Position numbers and translations under genes: made by a program. A stretch of DNA of 64,000 nucleotides. Origin: Pararge aegeria (taxonomy: Eukaryota; Arthropoda; Insecta; Lepidoptera; Nymphalidae). The notes below the pieces were generated by a model. That model was not told the origin of the DNA. It worked only from the letters and a program-made list of their open reading frames with translations, and made no database searches. Below, one piece after another: positions 21,614 through 32,959 of the stretch. The stretch lies in contig NC_053197.1 in assembly GCF_905163445.1 (NCBI RefSeq), positions 5,084,001 through 5,148,000 on the forward strand, written 5' to 3'. The first letter of the stretch is position 1, and each line of letters starts with the position of its first letter.

Positions 21614-21740
21614 TTCCTGAAAGTTCACAGTTACACCGGATTTATAGCGACAGCAGTGAGTGATGTAACTAGAGGTCTGTGTCAAACAGTCGCATTAATA
21701 CACTCGTTTGTGGACTGCCGGTGACAGGTAATGGACTAAA
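21614..21740. repeat. Direct repeat, copy 2 (partner at 20822)
   Basis: CACAGTTACACCGGATTTAT AGCGACAGCAGTGAGTGATG, AGAGGTCTGTGTCAAACAGT, CACTCGTTTGTGG. Same orientation as copy 1. Confidence 0.7.
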
Positions 21741-22069
21741 TTTATTACTCTTTTTTTTAAAACTATTCGACGGCAATGTACCAATTTACGTATACTGTAA
21801 ATTATTCCATAATACTCAAATAATAAAAAAATATGAACCGATTATTGATGTGTATGCAGCATGTGCAGCATACAAGCAACATATAACGGCTCAGTAAGGA
21901 AACAGATTTTTTGGAACTCATTAAGTGCTAAGAACGTGTGTGAACTCAGAAATACGAGATGACTTAAATCACGCTACAAAATGTTGCTAGGCTTTAGGTA
22001 TTATTCAAACAGGTTATTATATATTCATTACATTTCAAAGAAAGATTACACTACATTTCAAAAAACTCG

Positions 22070-22200
22070 GTAACTCTAGCTCTTCTACGTATTTCCTCAT
22101 TTCTGATTTGATCACGTAGAGATACTCCTAGTATAGCTCTCTCCATCGCCCGCTGAGTGACTCTTCTAATATGTTTCTTTAAATTTTTTTTTAAATTCTG
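22070..22200 (-). mobile_element. RTE-clade LINE fragment
   Basis: Reversed it reads GTCACTCAGCGGGCGATGGA GAGAGC, then GTATCTCTACGTGATCAAAT CAG, nearly the same as 50485-50545. It encodes TQRAMERAILGVSLRDQIRN. Confidence 0.8.
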
Positions 22201-22264
22201 AAATGACTTGATCATGTGGTTACTAATTCAATACAGATATGTACAGATTATTTTATAGTAGGTA

Positions 22265-22309
22265 TTTGCAGGGAACGAAGTGTATCCATTACACTTCGTT
22301 CCCTGCAAA
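22265..22309. repeat. Perfect palindrome, 20-bp arms
   Basis: TTTGCAGGGAACGAAGTGTA (22265-22284), loop TCCAT, then the exact inverse (22290-22309). Confidence 0.9.
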
Positions 22310-22654
22310 CCGATTTGTGCAGTGGCACTTAAATACGTACCCTAGATTTATGTTATTACAAATAAAACATTATAATATCTATACCTAAACACAAGCACTC
22401 TTTGGACTATTCATTATGCTATTTAGTCCATAGAGTAATTACTAGACATTATGTTAACATCGAACGGGAGTGGTTTTATAGGTATATTGGTTAGCGTTAC
22501 GTAGGTACAAGGTCAAAGTTTATTACTTAAGTCTAGACCAACGAAATTAATTTTATAACTTATATGTAATAAAGTAATATGCTATAAAATTACCTTATTC
22601 CAGAAAAGTATCATATTATTTTATTATACTTATTACAATAAATGTAATTGTAAT

Positions 22655-23220
22655 TGTAAAAGGAGATTTTGGAGTTCTAAATTTTCTCTTGTCTGGGTCG
22701 GGATTGGCCTCGGCGAATTACCATCCTACCGACGAAGACGTTCCACAAAGCGTTCCGGTACAGTGACGTAAGCAGACCGATTAGGGGTTTAATATAACTG
22801 ACTTATCCCTAAACAGGTTAGCCTGCCTCCCACATTAGAGTACATCATAACGTACCACAAAATGTGGACGTAGTGTTTGTATTATATTTGTTATTTATCA
22901 ATAACTTACCCATAGAGTATACAAACACTACGTCAGAACATGTCGCTGCATGTCCGTGAACAGCCGTGACCTTTGGTCCCTACTGAAAATCAGCGTTGCA
23001 GTATTCCTTGGCAGTTACTGCCATGGTGCTGCGGCACAGAGCTGAGTACGTAACTCGTTGACCACAACGAAGCAACATCCTCCTAAATTATTATATATTT
23101 TTTTCTAATTCTGTGTTTTCTTGTTGTAGTATGTTGTAATTTATTTATTGTGGTAAATAAATATTTATTATTAAGATGAGATAACAGTCAAGGGCTCACA
23201 TGTAGTAGAGCAAGAAAAAC
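22655..23220 (+). mobile_element. SINE-C split by a nested insertion
   Basis: TTGGAGTTCTAAATTTTCTC, GTCTGGGTCGGGATTGGCC, TTACCATCCTACCGACGAAG, then up to CATCATAACGTACCAC (22858). It resumes at about 23174 with GATGAGATAACAGTCAAGGG CTCACATGTAGTAG. Confidence 0.75.
22859..23173 (+). mobile_element. Insertion nested in SINE-C
   Basis: About 315 bp that break SINE-C. The 3' side TGTTGTAATTTATTTATTGT GGTAAATAAATATTTATTAT holds AATAAA-like signals, as in a non-LTR 3' end. Near the 5' side GACGTAGTGTTTGTAT (22867-22882) is exactly inverted at 22919-22934. Confidence 0.55.
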
Positions 23221-24499
23221 TGTATGAATTATTACACTGCTTTTTTCAAAAGCTCAAAAATGAAATTCTCATTTCATACACACAGTATAGAAAGTACGCC
23301 GTATCATACGTACTAAATGCGGACCCATTTCGTTCAAAGGCTTACACCTTCGCAAAAATCTCCCATTTCCTTTCTTCCGTGCGAGAGTGTTGAGGTGCAT
23401 AGATTCGTGCCACTAAATGAGAAATTCCTGGAGTGGCACGTGCCGGGACTAGTGGTGTAAGTGAAACTGGCTCATGTCGATAAAACTTTGCCCATGCACT
23501 AGTATTACGACGTTATAAATCGTATGTAAAGGTTGTAAAACGGAAAGGTTTTGAATATGATCTAAAGAAGTTACTTATTTACTAAAGGAATCAAAGAACA
23601 TAAAAATATTTTATATCATTTTGTCCAATATGTCAAATCGGTGAATCAACAAAGCTTTGCTTACAATTTTATTGTTTCACTAAGCTAAGCGGGACTTTTA
23701 TGCTATAAAATTATATTACCTATGAAGAATTGCAGCACTAGCAATATTGTCTTTTTAGAAATAATCCTTGGCATTTAATTCAGTGCATTATTCAAATAGT
23801 GCCTTGGAAAAGAGATAAACATGCAGAAAGTGGAGCATTTTCACTATCGATTACGAAGGTATTTGATATTATTATTAGTGACGGAAAAAATGGGATAAAG
23901 TAGTCCAGATATTTTTATTGAGTGTAAGATAAACTTCTTAAGTAATGATATAGAATCTAAATGTTTTCAATAAATAAGGGTACTGCTTGTTATATTTTAC
24001 ACTTAAGTTGAGCTAAGAGATTCGTGTCAAACTTAATTAACAGCATTTTAAACACTATCGAAATTTACATGTCCGCTCTACATCACTAATGCGCCGTAAA
24101 TACAGAAAGAATATTCGGAGCAATAATTCGAGGTAGGCTATAATACAGGGGTATATTAAACTCTCTTGAATTTTTTCCCTCACTTTCCTGCCGTGCTCAG
24201 ACTTAATTATTTTTCCTCTAACCCTTGATATCCTACTCGCTTAGTAGAAGAGTATTTTAATTTACCGTCGCAGAGCATCTTTACTCGCTACATTGAACCG
24301 TGAAAGTAAGTTAGAAGAAAAACGAGTTTCTTATGTATGTACCTTTTATAATTTTATCTTAATACAATGTGACACCATCAATCTCAAGAAAAATCACCAA
24401 ATACAGTTTACAAAAAAAACATTTGGGTTACAAATTAAAAATCAGTTTTTATGACGTATCAACAATTATTTATAATATGTTTAAGACGTATAAATTGTT
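23221..24499. other. Nothing recognised
   Basis: No gene or repeat recognised. Confidence 0.5.
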
Positions 24500-24690
24500 G
24501 ATTTTGACTTGACACTTGATTTAACGATGAAGGAAAATATTTTCATAAAACCTACATGTCTTAAAGTTCTCCATTATCTTTTCAAAGGCATGTGCCCACC
24601 ATCCCCACTTAGCCTGTGGTAGACTGTGGTCTAAAATCTTATGATTTTGAGACGAAACTCGTGACCGTAGTGGGTTGATAATAGCACGTT
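24500..24690 (+). mobile_element. SINE-A, degenerate
   Basis: CACTTGATTTAACGATGAAG GAAAATATTTTC, AGTTCTCCATTATC, AAAGGCATGTG, GGTAGACTGTGGTCTAAAAT, GTAGTGGGTTGATAA. Head absent. Confidence 0.65.
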
Positions 24691-26439
24691 ACATATTTTT
24701 TCTTATTATTTGCTTTCCAAATTTTGCACTTGAGGAACAATGACGAGAAAGACCTTTAAGAATGCCGATCAGATATTATAATAGATTAAGAATAATAGAT
24801 TAAGATAGGTTAAAATTAAAAAAGGAGAAACTACTTTGTTGTTTAAATATTAATATATGATATGAAATATCCAACCTCATTACATAGGCAAAGGCTAGGT
24901 CTCGAAGTTCGTGACACAAATACGAAATACAAGGCTGGTGCAGTCTATATGCCGGAATCACGTTTGCTGTGAACATTTCGATATTGGGGCCGAGACAAAT
25001 GGATTGGCTCCAATATTGAGATAGATAGAGCGCAGACAGCCCAACTGGCGTTCATGTACCAATATGTACTGTTCAGCGGCCAGTGCATGTGGAATCTTTG
25101 AGTCTGTAAAATGGAATGGAATTTAATTCATTACATTTTAAAGTTAAAACGGAACACGAATTTAAAATAGAGTGCCGTTTCGTTTTATTTGCTCTAAGAA
25201 TTTAAAGCAAGTTTTGTTTTAAGTAAATCACAAAATCATGAAAAATTTTTAAAGTAAAAAAAATAGAAACATTATTTGCAGTTACGAACGAAGTTGAATT
25301 TTAAAAGGAGATTTGAAATCTGAAGTATTGTTTAATTTGTTTTGTACAATTGGCAATATAATCGGAAATGTATTTAAAGATTTGTAACGTATAATTTACT
25401 ACAATATTTATAATCATGACAAAACTAGGCGAGCCACGCTCAGTATTCTATAATTAGATAGGTATTTGCGGAATGTTGAATAGACGAACCATAATATTGC
25501 ATAGAGGAAGCGTTCCGAGAAATTCCGGAACAAAAGATAGTAGGAATATTCCAGAATAAATGGAATTCCACACGGACGAAGTTGTGTTCGTCCAGTGGCA
25601 CTGGCTGTGATGTGTACATTTATCGTAGCTTATACTGTGTGCAAAATATTTTACGATAAATGCACTCAGCATTAGTGATGGTTAAGATAGATATTGATCT
25701 GTGATGATATGGTATTGCGATTCTAGCAGCGAGGACTCAAATCGATAACTATTTGATAAGGGAAGAAGTTTGGTAACCTAAATATGATTCTAATCAAGAA
25801 TTTGTTACCGTTCCCTACATGCTTGTAAGAGCACAACTTTTGGTGGAATTTCAAAATCTTATTCTTAATTTGAATTACGTATCCTTATTTGATTTATCAA
25901 TACTCTTAATTTTGATATACAATAAATTTTAGACGCTGATTTGTCTGGCTGGTTTGTCTGTTATTTCGCTACAAGGATCAAGATAACCGTGTAGAACATT
26001 ATTAAATAATACTATATTACATTAATGTGTTTATTGTGAATTTAATAGACATTAGGGATGAGTAATGGTAGGCCACACACACATACATATCCATTGGTCT
26101 GATTGAACTGCAAGTACAAATGCCTACATCAAGCAACCTTAGCTTGACCTGAGACAATATTGAAAGTTTGCACGGTGCTCGATGAGACAAATTTGAATAG
26201 CAAATCAGTTGTTTGTGAATGTTTATCTGATTGTTAATTGGAATTAAGTATGCTATTTGAACTGGAATCTATTTTGTGTACCAGCAACTAGTTTGGTACA
26301 AGAAGTACTTTGTCATTAAAATTCTTAAAGAATTTTCATAAGTGCAATGATTTATTTTTCATATAAATGAAAATGTCGGTTCGCATCGAGATATCAACGA
26401 TAAGTCACACAAAGATAGAGAAGTATATCATATCAAACT
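24691..26439. other. Nothing firmly recognised
   Basis: A possible Helitron 3' scrap at about 25562-25585 (CCACACGGACGAAGTTGTG). No gene evidence. Confidence 0.4.
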
Positions 26440-26478
26440 ATGACCGACCTACTATCGGGCACGGGTTCCACCTACGCT
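26440..26478 (-). repeat. SINE-A tail scrap
   Basis: TATGACCGACCTACTATCGG GCACGGGTTCCACC resembles the reversed tail. Confidence 0.4.
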
Positions 26479-26749
26479 TGCATACGTAAAAAAACTATAT
26501 TTATCTGTTTCCGTAGCTTAAATGGTAAAGCTAAATGACGTTTAGTAACAGGATAAATTAAAGCAGCTAGTTATCTTACTTAATTTTTTTATAGTCTTAT
26601 TGACTGCCTCATTTTTTTTGTATTTTGTGCTCAGTTGATTTTAAAAACCGAACTAAGATAGAAATACTTTATCGATATCTTTCCTTTTAATTTTAGTAAG
26701 GAAACATCACTAGATTTAGCATTCTAGACTGTTCGTACTAATGGGTTTC

Positions 26750-26800
26750 GCTTGGATTCGCTTGCCCCGTCGGTAATGGACGATAGAACGTGAGGTCTGC
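26750..26800. repeat. Short dispersed block (partner about 27430-27485)
   Basis: GATTCGCTTGCCCCGTCGGT AATGGACGATAGAACGTGAG resembles GATTCGCCTGTCGCCTTGAT AATGTACGGCAGTACGTGAG. Class unknown. Confidence 0.4.
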
Positions 26801-26897
26801 GATTTTCGGGCACCTCTGATTTGTAGCTGGAAACTAGCTGTGATTTTACTTCTCTGCAATGGTATATCATTTTTTTAAGTATTTATTTTTATATTTC

Positions 26898-27060
26898 TGC
26901 CGTGATAGCATAGTGGTCAGACCATTAGAGCTTCGGCTTTCCGAGTTTCCGAGGGACAGAGTTCGGTCCCCGGCACGCACTCCTAATCTTTCGAAGTAAA
27001 GTGCGTTTTAAGGAATTAAATATCATTTTCTTTATCGCTGAAGAAACCTACGTGCTTGAT
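26898..27060 (+). mobile_element. SINE-A 5' half
   Basis: A box GTGATAGCATAGTGG, decayed B box GAGTTCGGTCCCC, CGGCACGCACTCCTAATC, AGTGCGTTTTAAGGAATTAA, GAAGAAACCTACGTGC. Confidence 0.75.
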
Positions 27061-27784
27061 GCGTAAGATTATAATTTTGACAATCATTGTGGCGCAGCGT
27101 TGTGAGGTCCAGGGTTCGTCGATTGCATTCCTAGCATGGACAATTTGAGAATATTTAATTGTTATGAATACTGTAAGTCTGTAAGTATAACTCATTTTTG
27201 TAAAGTCATTTACAGAGTTTCTAGACTTGTCGGAGGCATCGGTTGTGGCTAGCTAGCTTAAAACAACTAATGATCAGAGTTTACAATTTAAGCATGGACT
27301 AAAAAATCATTAGCATTATTATAGATTAAAATATACACATAACATTAAGGCCCGCTGATAAAACGCGTGCCATATTTCATCAATTTCTCTACGAGCATAT
27401 CGCTTGCCAGAATCCATTCTTAACTGGCAAAGATAAATGGGGCCCTCCGCGATTCGCCTGTCGCCTTGATAATGTACGGCAGTACGTGAGGTGTGTGGAA
27501 TACCTACAGTGGATTGTGTAGCGGCAATTCTGTGTTTGACTTTACAAAAATGGGTATTAGGTGACTTAGTTTTTTTTTCATATTAATAGAGGGCAAACGA
27601 GCAAGTGAGGTCACCTGATATAAAGTGAATGTAAAGTGATAAATATCGGCAGCACCAAAGAAGCCACTGATGAGTTGACGGCTTTTAAGGAGTTTCTTTA
27701 TCCGCCACTTGAATTAACCTAGATTGTATTTTGGAGGAAACAGATGAGAGATTGTTCCACATGATGAGGATGGAGTTTTTTTTT
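27061..27784. other. Nothing else recognised
   Basis: Apart from the short block near 27430 no gene or repeat recognised. Confidence 0.4.
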
Positions 27785-27990
27785 TACTGCGTGAGGTGCT
27801 ACAAGTCAGCCCCTCACTGTCAGTATCAGTGAGCATCTTACCTGGTGGTAAGAGATGATGTCGTCTAAGATGGTAGCGGGCTAGCCAGTTTCTACGAGAC
27901 ATTGCGCCGAAACACTATACAGCTTGGCGGCACATCGTTGTCGGTAGGGTTTTAACTAGCGACGGCCGAAGCCTCCACCCAGACAAAAAA
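27785..27990 (-). mobile_element. SINE-C body
   Basis: Reversed: GGTGCTACAAGTCAGCCCCT, ATCTTACCTGGTGGTAAGAG ATGATG, CTAAGATGGTAGCGGGCTAG, CGGTAGGGTTTTAACTAGCG ACGGCCGAAGCC. Confidence 0.8.
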
Positions 27991-28016
27991 GTGTGTGTCA
28001 GCTCCGACGCACGACT

Positions 28017-28513
28017 GGAGTTTACTCCTTAAGTACGATTGTCTAAACAAAAAGAGTTTGTTTAACTGAATAAAGATTAATACCATATGAAAGGGTAAAT
28101 TAAAAATCATGTGCAATTTATTCACACACGGTGTTACTTCTCAAAAGTAGCCTACGGAAGATTGAGGTGGATGTAGAGTATCAGAACTATTAGGATAAAT
28201 GTAATGTTTTTAGTTTCCATGGTAACAAGAATAGGAAAAAAAAATGTATAATGTTTTCTATCTAACTCTGTCCCATATATTTATGTGTTTGTTTCTTTAC
28301 CTAGATAATATTCGGTTTCCTTGGTAACTTAAATAGCAAAAATAAGTTAATTATACGAAAGCGACGTTGCATGTTTGCGCATCACAGTTGCCGGGCATGC
28401 AACGTCGCAAAGCGAAAACGTAACGAGGTCATTCATCAGTAGATTTTACTCCTCACATTTTTCTCATACCGGGCGCCTTATATATGAAAATCGATTCTTA
28501 AGGAGTAAACTCC
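28017..28513. repeat. Perfect 17-bp inverted repeat 497 bp apart
   Basis: GGAGTTTACTCCTTAAG (28017-28033) and its inverse (28497-28513). The spacing suits a MITE, but there is no clear flanking duplication. A separate palindrome lies inside at 28361. Confidence 0.5.
28361..28408. repeat. Palindrome with 13-bp perfect arms
   Basis: GCGACGTTGCATG (28361-28373) is exactly inverted at 28396-28408. Confidence 0.85.
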
Positions 28514-28554
28514 AAAAAAACTGTGTCTAACGTTACAATAATGGATTATACAGT

Positions 28555-28632
28555 TGACAGAGCACGTCACGGGAAGGCCTCTTGCCATGCTTATTTTTGG
28601 TGGTTGCAGGACGTGCTTCAGAAACTGCTTGG
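28555..28632 (+). repeat. R4 fragments joined by a deletion
   Basis: GACAGAGCACGTCACGGGAA GGCC, GCCATGCTTATTTTTGGTGG and GTTGCAGGACGTGC match R4, with the middle missing. Confidence 0.6.
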
Positions 28633-28659
28633 TCTGTCAATAATAAAGTACAATAAAAA

Positions 28660-28790
28660 GAAACATGGGGCAAAAATAGTTAGAGCCCGCCAGCACCTAT
28701 TGGAGCAGCATGGTGAGTCTTAGCTCTCTCGCTCTTATGATTCAGTAGGCTCGTCTCAGCAGTGGTATACAGGCTGAAGATTTCTAACAT
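28660..28790 (+). mobile_element. RTE-clade LINE 3' fragment
   Basis: GCCCGCCAGCACCTATTGGA GCAGCATGGTGAGTC and CAGCAGTGGTATACAGGCTG AAG match the end of lepidopteran RTE elements (CAGCAGTGGgayGTATAyAGGCTG). Confidence 0.65.
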
Positions 28791-29329
28791 TAATTCTTTT
28801 TAAAAACTTAATCTTTTACCAAGAAACCCTGAGGATATTTTGTCTATCTCTTGACTCTTTTATTAGTTTACCACGAGCACGTTGCTCGTAAACTTTAATT
28901 GCGCGGCCAAGATAAAGTAAATATTATCGCAGTATATAAATTTTACAGTTGGGCTGTGCGTGTGGCGTTATGGGGATGCAATATGACGCGAATGTAATAA
29001 GAAAGACGTTCACATCAATCCAGACCAAAATATTGGGAATGCAAAATAAAGTTAGAAGAGTCATCCTAATCAACTGCGAAAAAAGGGATAGCACTGATAA
29101 ATTTAGTTTCTAATAATTAATCAATTAAGTGTGAGATAATCTGCAATCTTCAGATTTTAGATATAAGATTGATTTAGCGGAACATCTTCAGTAGGTACAT
29201 GTTAAGGCTTATGTGCAGCGATTGCGTGCGGATGCGTTTGTCTGAATCACATTTTCTTACACAAGCGTCCTGGCTGGTACCACATTAGTTAAATTACTGG
29301 TTACACATGAGTTAATATTAATGAAATAT
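28791..29329. other. Nothing recognised
   Basis: No gene or repeat recognised. Confidence 0.45.
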
Positions 29330-29508
29330 TGGTTACGAGCTACGCCGCGGGCAGACACCTTTGAAATGCCACCTATGCTATAGAAAAGGACATGTACTAT
29401 CGATATACCGATCCCTCAAATAGTTTCCGTGGATTAAAAATTGTTAACGAACGAAGCGTTAGAAACAATTTTGAAGTTCACGCAGACGAAGTCGCGGGCA
29501 GAAGCTAG
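29330..29508 (+). mobile_element. Lep1-like Helitron 3' part
   Basis: The 3' end CACGCAGACGAAGTCGCGGG CAGAAGCTAG stops at 29508 and the next base is T, as expected for an A|T target. An older 3' end scrap (CGCCGCGGGCAGACACC) lies at 29344. The 5' end is not clear. Confidence 0.65.
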
Positions 29509-29549
29509 TTCAAAAATAAGGCTCTTAGTATTTTGAATGTAACCATCAG

Positions 29550-29716
29550 CAGTGGCGTGCAGAGGGTATGCACAGAGTATGCAGATGATATAAAATGAAG
29601 AAAATCTCCAGTACGAGTCTTAAATACTTACGGGTAGGCTTTTTATAACTCGTACTGGAGATTTTCTTCATTTTATATCACCTGCATACTCTGTGCATAC
29701 CCTCTGCACGCCACTG
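29550..29716. mobile_element. hAT-like fold-back MITE, 167 bp
   Basis: CAGTGGCGTGCAGAGGG and its inverse at the ends, ATCTCCAGTACGAGTC in the arms. Flanks ACCATCAG (29542-29549) and AGCATCAG (29717-29724), an 8-bp duplication with one change. The loop is deleted compared with the copy beside it. Confidence 0.9.
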
Positions 29717-29998
29717 AGCATCAGAGCTAGTAACCTGATATCGGGTTAGTTACTCAACTGTATGATTCTGGAACTGGCGCAAGAAAATCTCCAATACGAG
29801 TCTTAAATACTTACGGGTAGGCTTTTTATAACTCTTACAATGCCTATCCTTAAGTTTTGTATAACTCGTACTGGAGATTTTCTTCATTTTATATCACCTG
29901 CATACCCTGTGCATACCCTCTATGCACGCCACTGACTATCAGAGCTAGTAACCTGATATCGGATTAGTTACTCAACTGTATGATTCTGGAACTGGGGC
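29598..29998. repeat. Tandem duplication of MITE right part plus flank
   Basis: Unit 1, 29598-29780: AAGAAAATCTCC through the MITE right end and the flank to GGAACTGGCGC. Unit 2, 29781-about 29998, repeats this order and ends GGAACTGGGGCAA. Unit 2 keeps a longer MITE loop with CTCTTACAATGCCTATCC. Confidence 0.85.
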
Positions 29999-29999
29999 A

Positions 30000-30661
30000 A
30001 TGTAATACAATAAACTCGGAGCACGGAGTGTCATAGGAACGTGTGGGATGAGCGTGGGCTAAAACGGGAATAAGTAAGAAATGCAAAGGCTCAGATTATA
30101 GCCTACGCATAACTCTAAGCAAGAAGGATATATTGTGTCGCCTTAAAGCTTATTAACATTTAAATTGCTTAGAATGGTGCGACGCTTTCTCATTTGTAGT
30201 TCTTTCTCTTTTTTTTAACGTAAGCAGATAGTTTTGGGTTCGATTTCTTGTTTTTCCAATACAGGAATAATGCGTATACAGAAAAGTGACACATACCAAA
30301 ATCAGATAAACTTGTTCTTCAATCTTAAAAATCGTACTAAATTTTTTATTCATAAAAATTCTGACTGCGCCCACGTGTTGTGTATCCTCAATAGCAAGAG
30401 GTGGACCGCATTTTATTCTTTATAAAAAGTTGCATAGTTTACTCTCCGGCCCAAATGAAATAAGAAAACAATAGATATTATACTCGAATTTTCACATTAG
30501 AAAATATCAACATGCAGGCGTTACTATGCGAAAATCCATCATATATTTTGAAACTTGAGGAATTCCGTGATATATTATGAAAGCTATTCGCGGAGTATAG
30601 CAAATTAAGCTAAATTTTCATTATAGCAACAAAGCGCCAGACAGCCTTCTATATAGCCATT
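30000..30661. other. Nothing recognised
   Basis: AT-rich, no gene or repeat recognised. Confidence 0.45.
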
Positions 30662-30750
30662 GTTCTTTTAATTCCACTAAAAGTTAGCTAATTACTGCTA
30701 TTTCACACAATAATAAGTAATGAAGCAGTCTAAGGTATTGTGCAAACCTT
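30662..30750 (-). mobile_element. SINE-C 3' end, degenerate
   Basis: TTCCACTAAAAGTTAGCTAA, AATAATAAGTAATGAAGCAG TCTAAGGTATTG recall the reversed SINE-C end. Confidence 0.55.
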
Positions 30751-30832
30751 TTTAAATGTTTTTTTGCATCCATGTAGCTTGCATACCGACATTTTAGTAA
30801 TCGATAACATTAAAAAAAAAAACGCGGGCAAA

Positions 30833-31110
30833 GACATCATCATCATATGACCCACTGCAGGGCACGGGTCTCCCACAAATGAGAAGGCCGTAGTCCACCA
30901 CACTGGCCCAGTACGGATTGGTGTACTCCACGCGCCTTTGAGAACGTTAGAAAGAACTCTCAGCCATGCTGTTTTCCTTCACCGTTGAAGCAAGTGATAT
31001 TTTAATAACATAAAACGCACATAGCTTAAAAAAGTTAGCGGTGCGTGCTGGGATTCGAACTCGGCCCCTCGTTTTTAAGGCCTACTACTACTATGCTATC
31101 ATTGCTTCCC
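30833..31110 (-). mobile_element. SINE-A, near full length
   Basis: Reversed: (ATC)n, CACTGCAGGGCACGGGTCTC, GCCGTAGTCCACCACACTGG, TTTTCCTTCACCGTTGAAGC, B box GGGATTCGAACTC, GGCCCCTCGTTTTTAAGG. Confidence 0.85.
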
Positions 31111-31439
31111 GGGCATACGTCAATTTATAATATCAGTAACATAAAGCTATATAAACACATAACGGATGACATTATTACTTATTATTTGGGTCATATTTTC
31201 AGTAGGCCTTGTCAAAAGTCTATTGTCCCAGTCACATATTCATCTTTAGGGCTTCGTCTGTAAGGTTACATCCCAATTCTTATCCCTTCGGTTGAAGGGT
31301 CATCAAATATAAATCATATGGGATAGTAAAAGGCATATAGCTGGCTCGGGGATTTATTTAAGGATATTGCTCTACGTACTGATATTTGCAAGGGATGTTT
31401 TTTTTAAAGACTTTATTATTTCCCACTAGTTATTGTAAG
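31111..31439. other. Nothing recognised
   Basis: No gene or repeat recognised. Confidence 0.4.
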
Positions 31440-31700
31440 TTATAGAATAGAATAGAATAGAAAAACTTTATTGCAACACAACAAAAAAAAGGAAAATACA
31501 AGGAAAACAGTAATAGGACTTAGTGCTAGGGTGCAAAGGCGGCCTTATCACTAAAAGTGATCTTTTAAAGGCAACCTGAGCGTACGAAGCCGATAAAAGA
31601 GTGGAAAATGGATGGTGCATAAAGTTACAAAAAGTTATTTGTTTTTTACAACTAACTATTGAAGCCGGTACCCTATAATTATTTTCCTTCAACTAGGATG
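31440..31700 (-). mobile_element. LINE-3 3' end
   Basis: (AGAAT)n tail, AAAAACTTTATTGCAACACA, then GGGTGCAAAGGCGGCCTTAT CACTAAAAGTGATC and GGCAACCTGAG, the reverse of LINE-3. Confidence 0.8.
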
Positions 31701-31734
31701 TACTCGTATGTGCAGTAAATAAATAAATATATTA

Positions 31735-31965
31735 TATACACATCGCCATCTAGCCTTAAAGTAAAATTGTGTTATAATATAATATACTCGTAAATCATTA
31801 ATTTTAGACCACCACACAGTGGACCTTTAGAATGTACAGTTTTGGGTACAAAGTTAACCGATGAATATATATCACAAGTGGATATGGTGGGGTGATGGTC
31901 CTTTCTGAGGGGGATGGTTTTAGAAAGCAGGGTAACTGCCCACGGCACCAATCGGCCTCTATGAC
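31735..31965 (-). mobile_element. SINE-B, degenerate
   Basis: The tail side TACACATCGCCATCTAGCCT TAAAGTAA and the head side AGAAAGCAGGGTAACTGCCC ACGGCACCAATCGGCC are clear. The middle is scrambled. Confidence 0.6.
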
Positions 31966-32089
31966 TGTGAATTACTTCCATCAGTTGCTCCGTTGCTGCG
32001 TGAAAGAAGGACCAATTAACACACAGCATTTATTTTTGCATGTGAAATGTTGTTTACGTCGATTCTCCCATGTGCCCTCCCTTTGCCAC

Positions 32090-32225
32090 TTCATTTTCGC
32101 GAATCGATGAGCTATGTCCGTAATTCTGACTCTGAGCCTTCTTACGAGAGATAGTCTACGCCCACGTTTCCGGGCCATAACTCATCACTGGCAACACGCA
32201 CTGTTCGAAGCCGAAGACGAAAAGG
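32090..32225 (-). mobile_element. RTE-clade LINE fragment
   Basis: The minus frame reads RLRVRITDIAHRFAKMKWQ, against TRVTDIAQRVVKLKWQ at 50570. Upstream in the element the bases encode CVLPVMSYGPETW, the usual RTE (Q)CVLPVMTYG block. Truncated. Confidence 0.75.
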
Positions 32226-32769
32226 TCACCTAAAAGTAATGCAGAGAAAAATACCTTTCTCTTTTGCCATAAAGTTATCAAATAGCCAAAGATAGTCAGT
32301 CAGACTGTTTATGGTATGGACCCTAGACTAGACCCTATTTAATAACTAAAGTTGGAAACATCATGAACATGTGTCAGGATTTGTCATCGAGTTTTATACT
32401 GAAAATGCGTAAAAGAGCTTAGCGTTGACGAAGTCGCGTAAACTTTTATTGCTGCTAGGTCAAGCAAACCCCACAATCAGTAGCAGAAAATGCTATATAT
32501 AGCGGAAAAAGTCCACAGTACCGGAAATAAAATGAGGTCAGGGCTGAAATAATTGAAATTTGAATGCCTCCAATAGTTTATTCAGGAAGCTTGTAGTGCC
32601 AACCTCCCAGTTTCCATTATTGGCTTAGTACTGTTCACAAGGCTTTTTCACTCTGGTGTGCCTACAATTTCCTTTTATGTTTATAGTATTTTTAAACTCC
32701 CACTAAAACATGTTTTTCTGCAGTTTCTGCTGTCATCTAATAATCACTGACCATAAAGCTAAAGAGTTT
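32226..32769. other. Nothing recognised
   Basis: No gene or repeat recognised. Confidence 0.45.
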
Positions 32770-32885
32770 TTTGTTTGTTTAAGGCGAGCACATCTGTGGA
32801 ACCGAAAGTTTCCTCACGATGTTTTCCTCTACTTTCAAAGCCAGAAATAAATCCGAAATATTAGAATCTCAGATCGAACTTGGTG
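32770..32885 (-). mobile_element. SINE-A fragment, degenerate
   Basis: TTTCCTCACGATGTTTTCCT CTACTTTCAAAG and ATCTCAGATCGAACTTGG (old B box) in reverse. Confidence 0.55.
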
Positions 32886-32959
32886 GTCACCCAAAAAGGA
32901 AGATCAATATTTTTTACTTTTGGGCTATAAACGCTGAAACACAACACTGTTTGTTTGTT

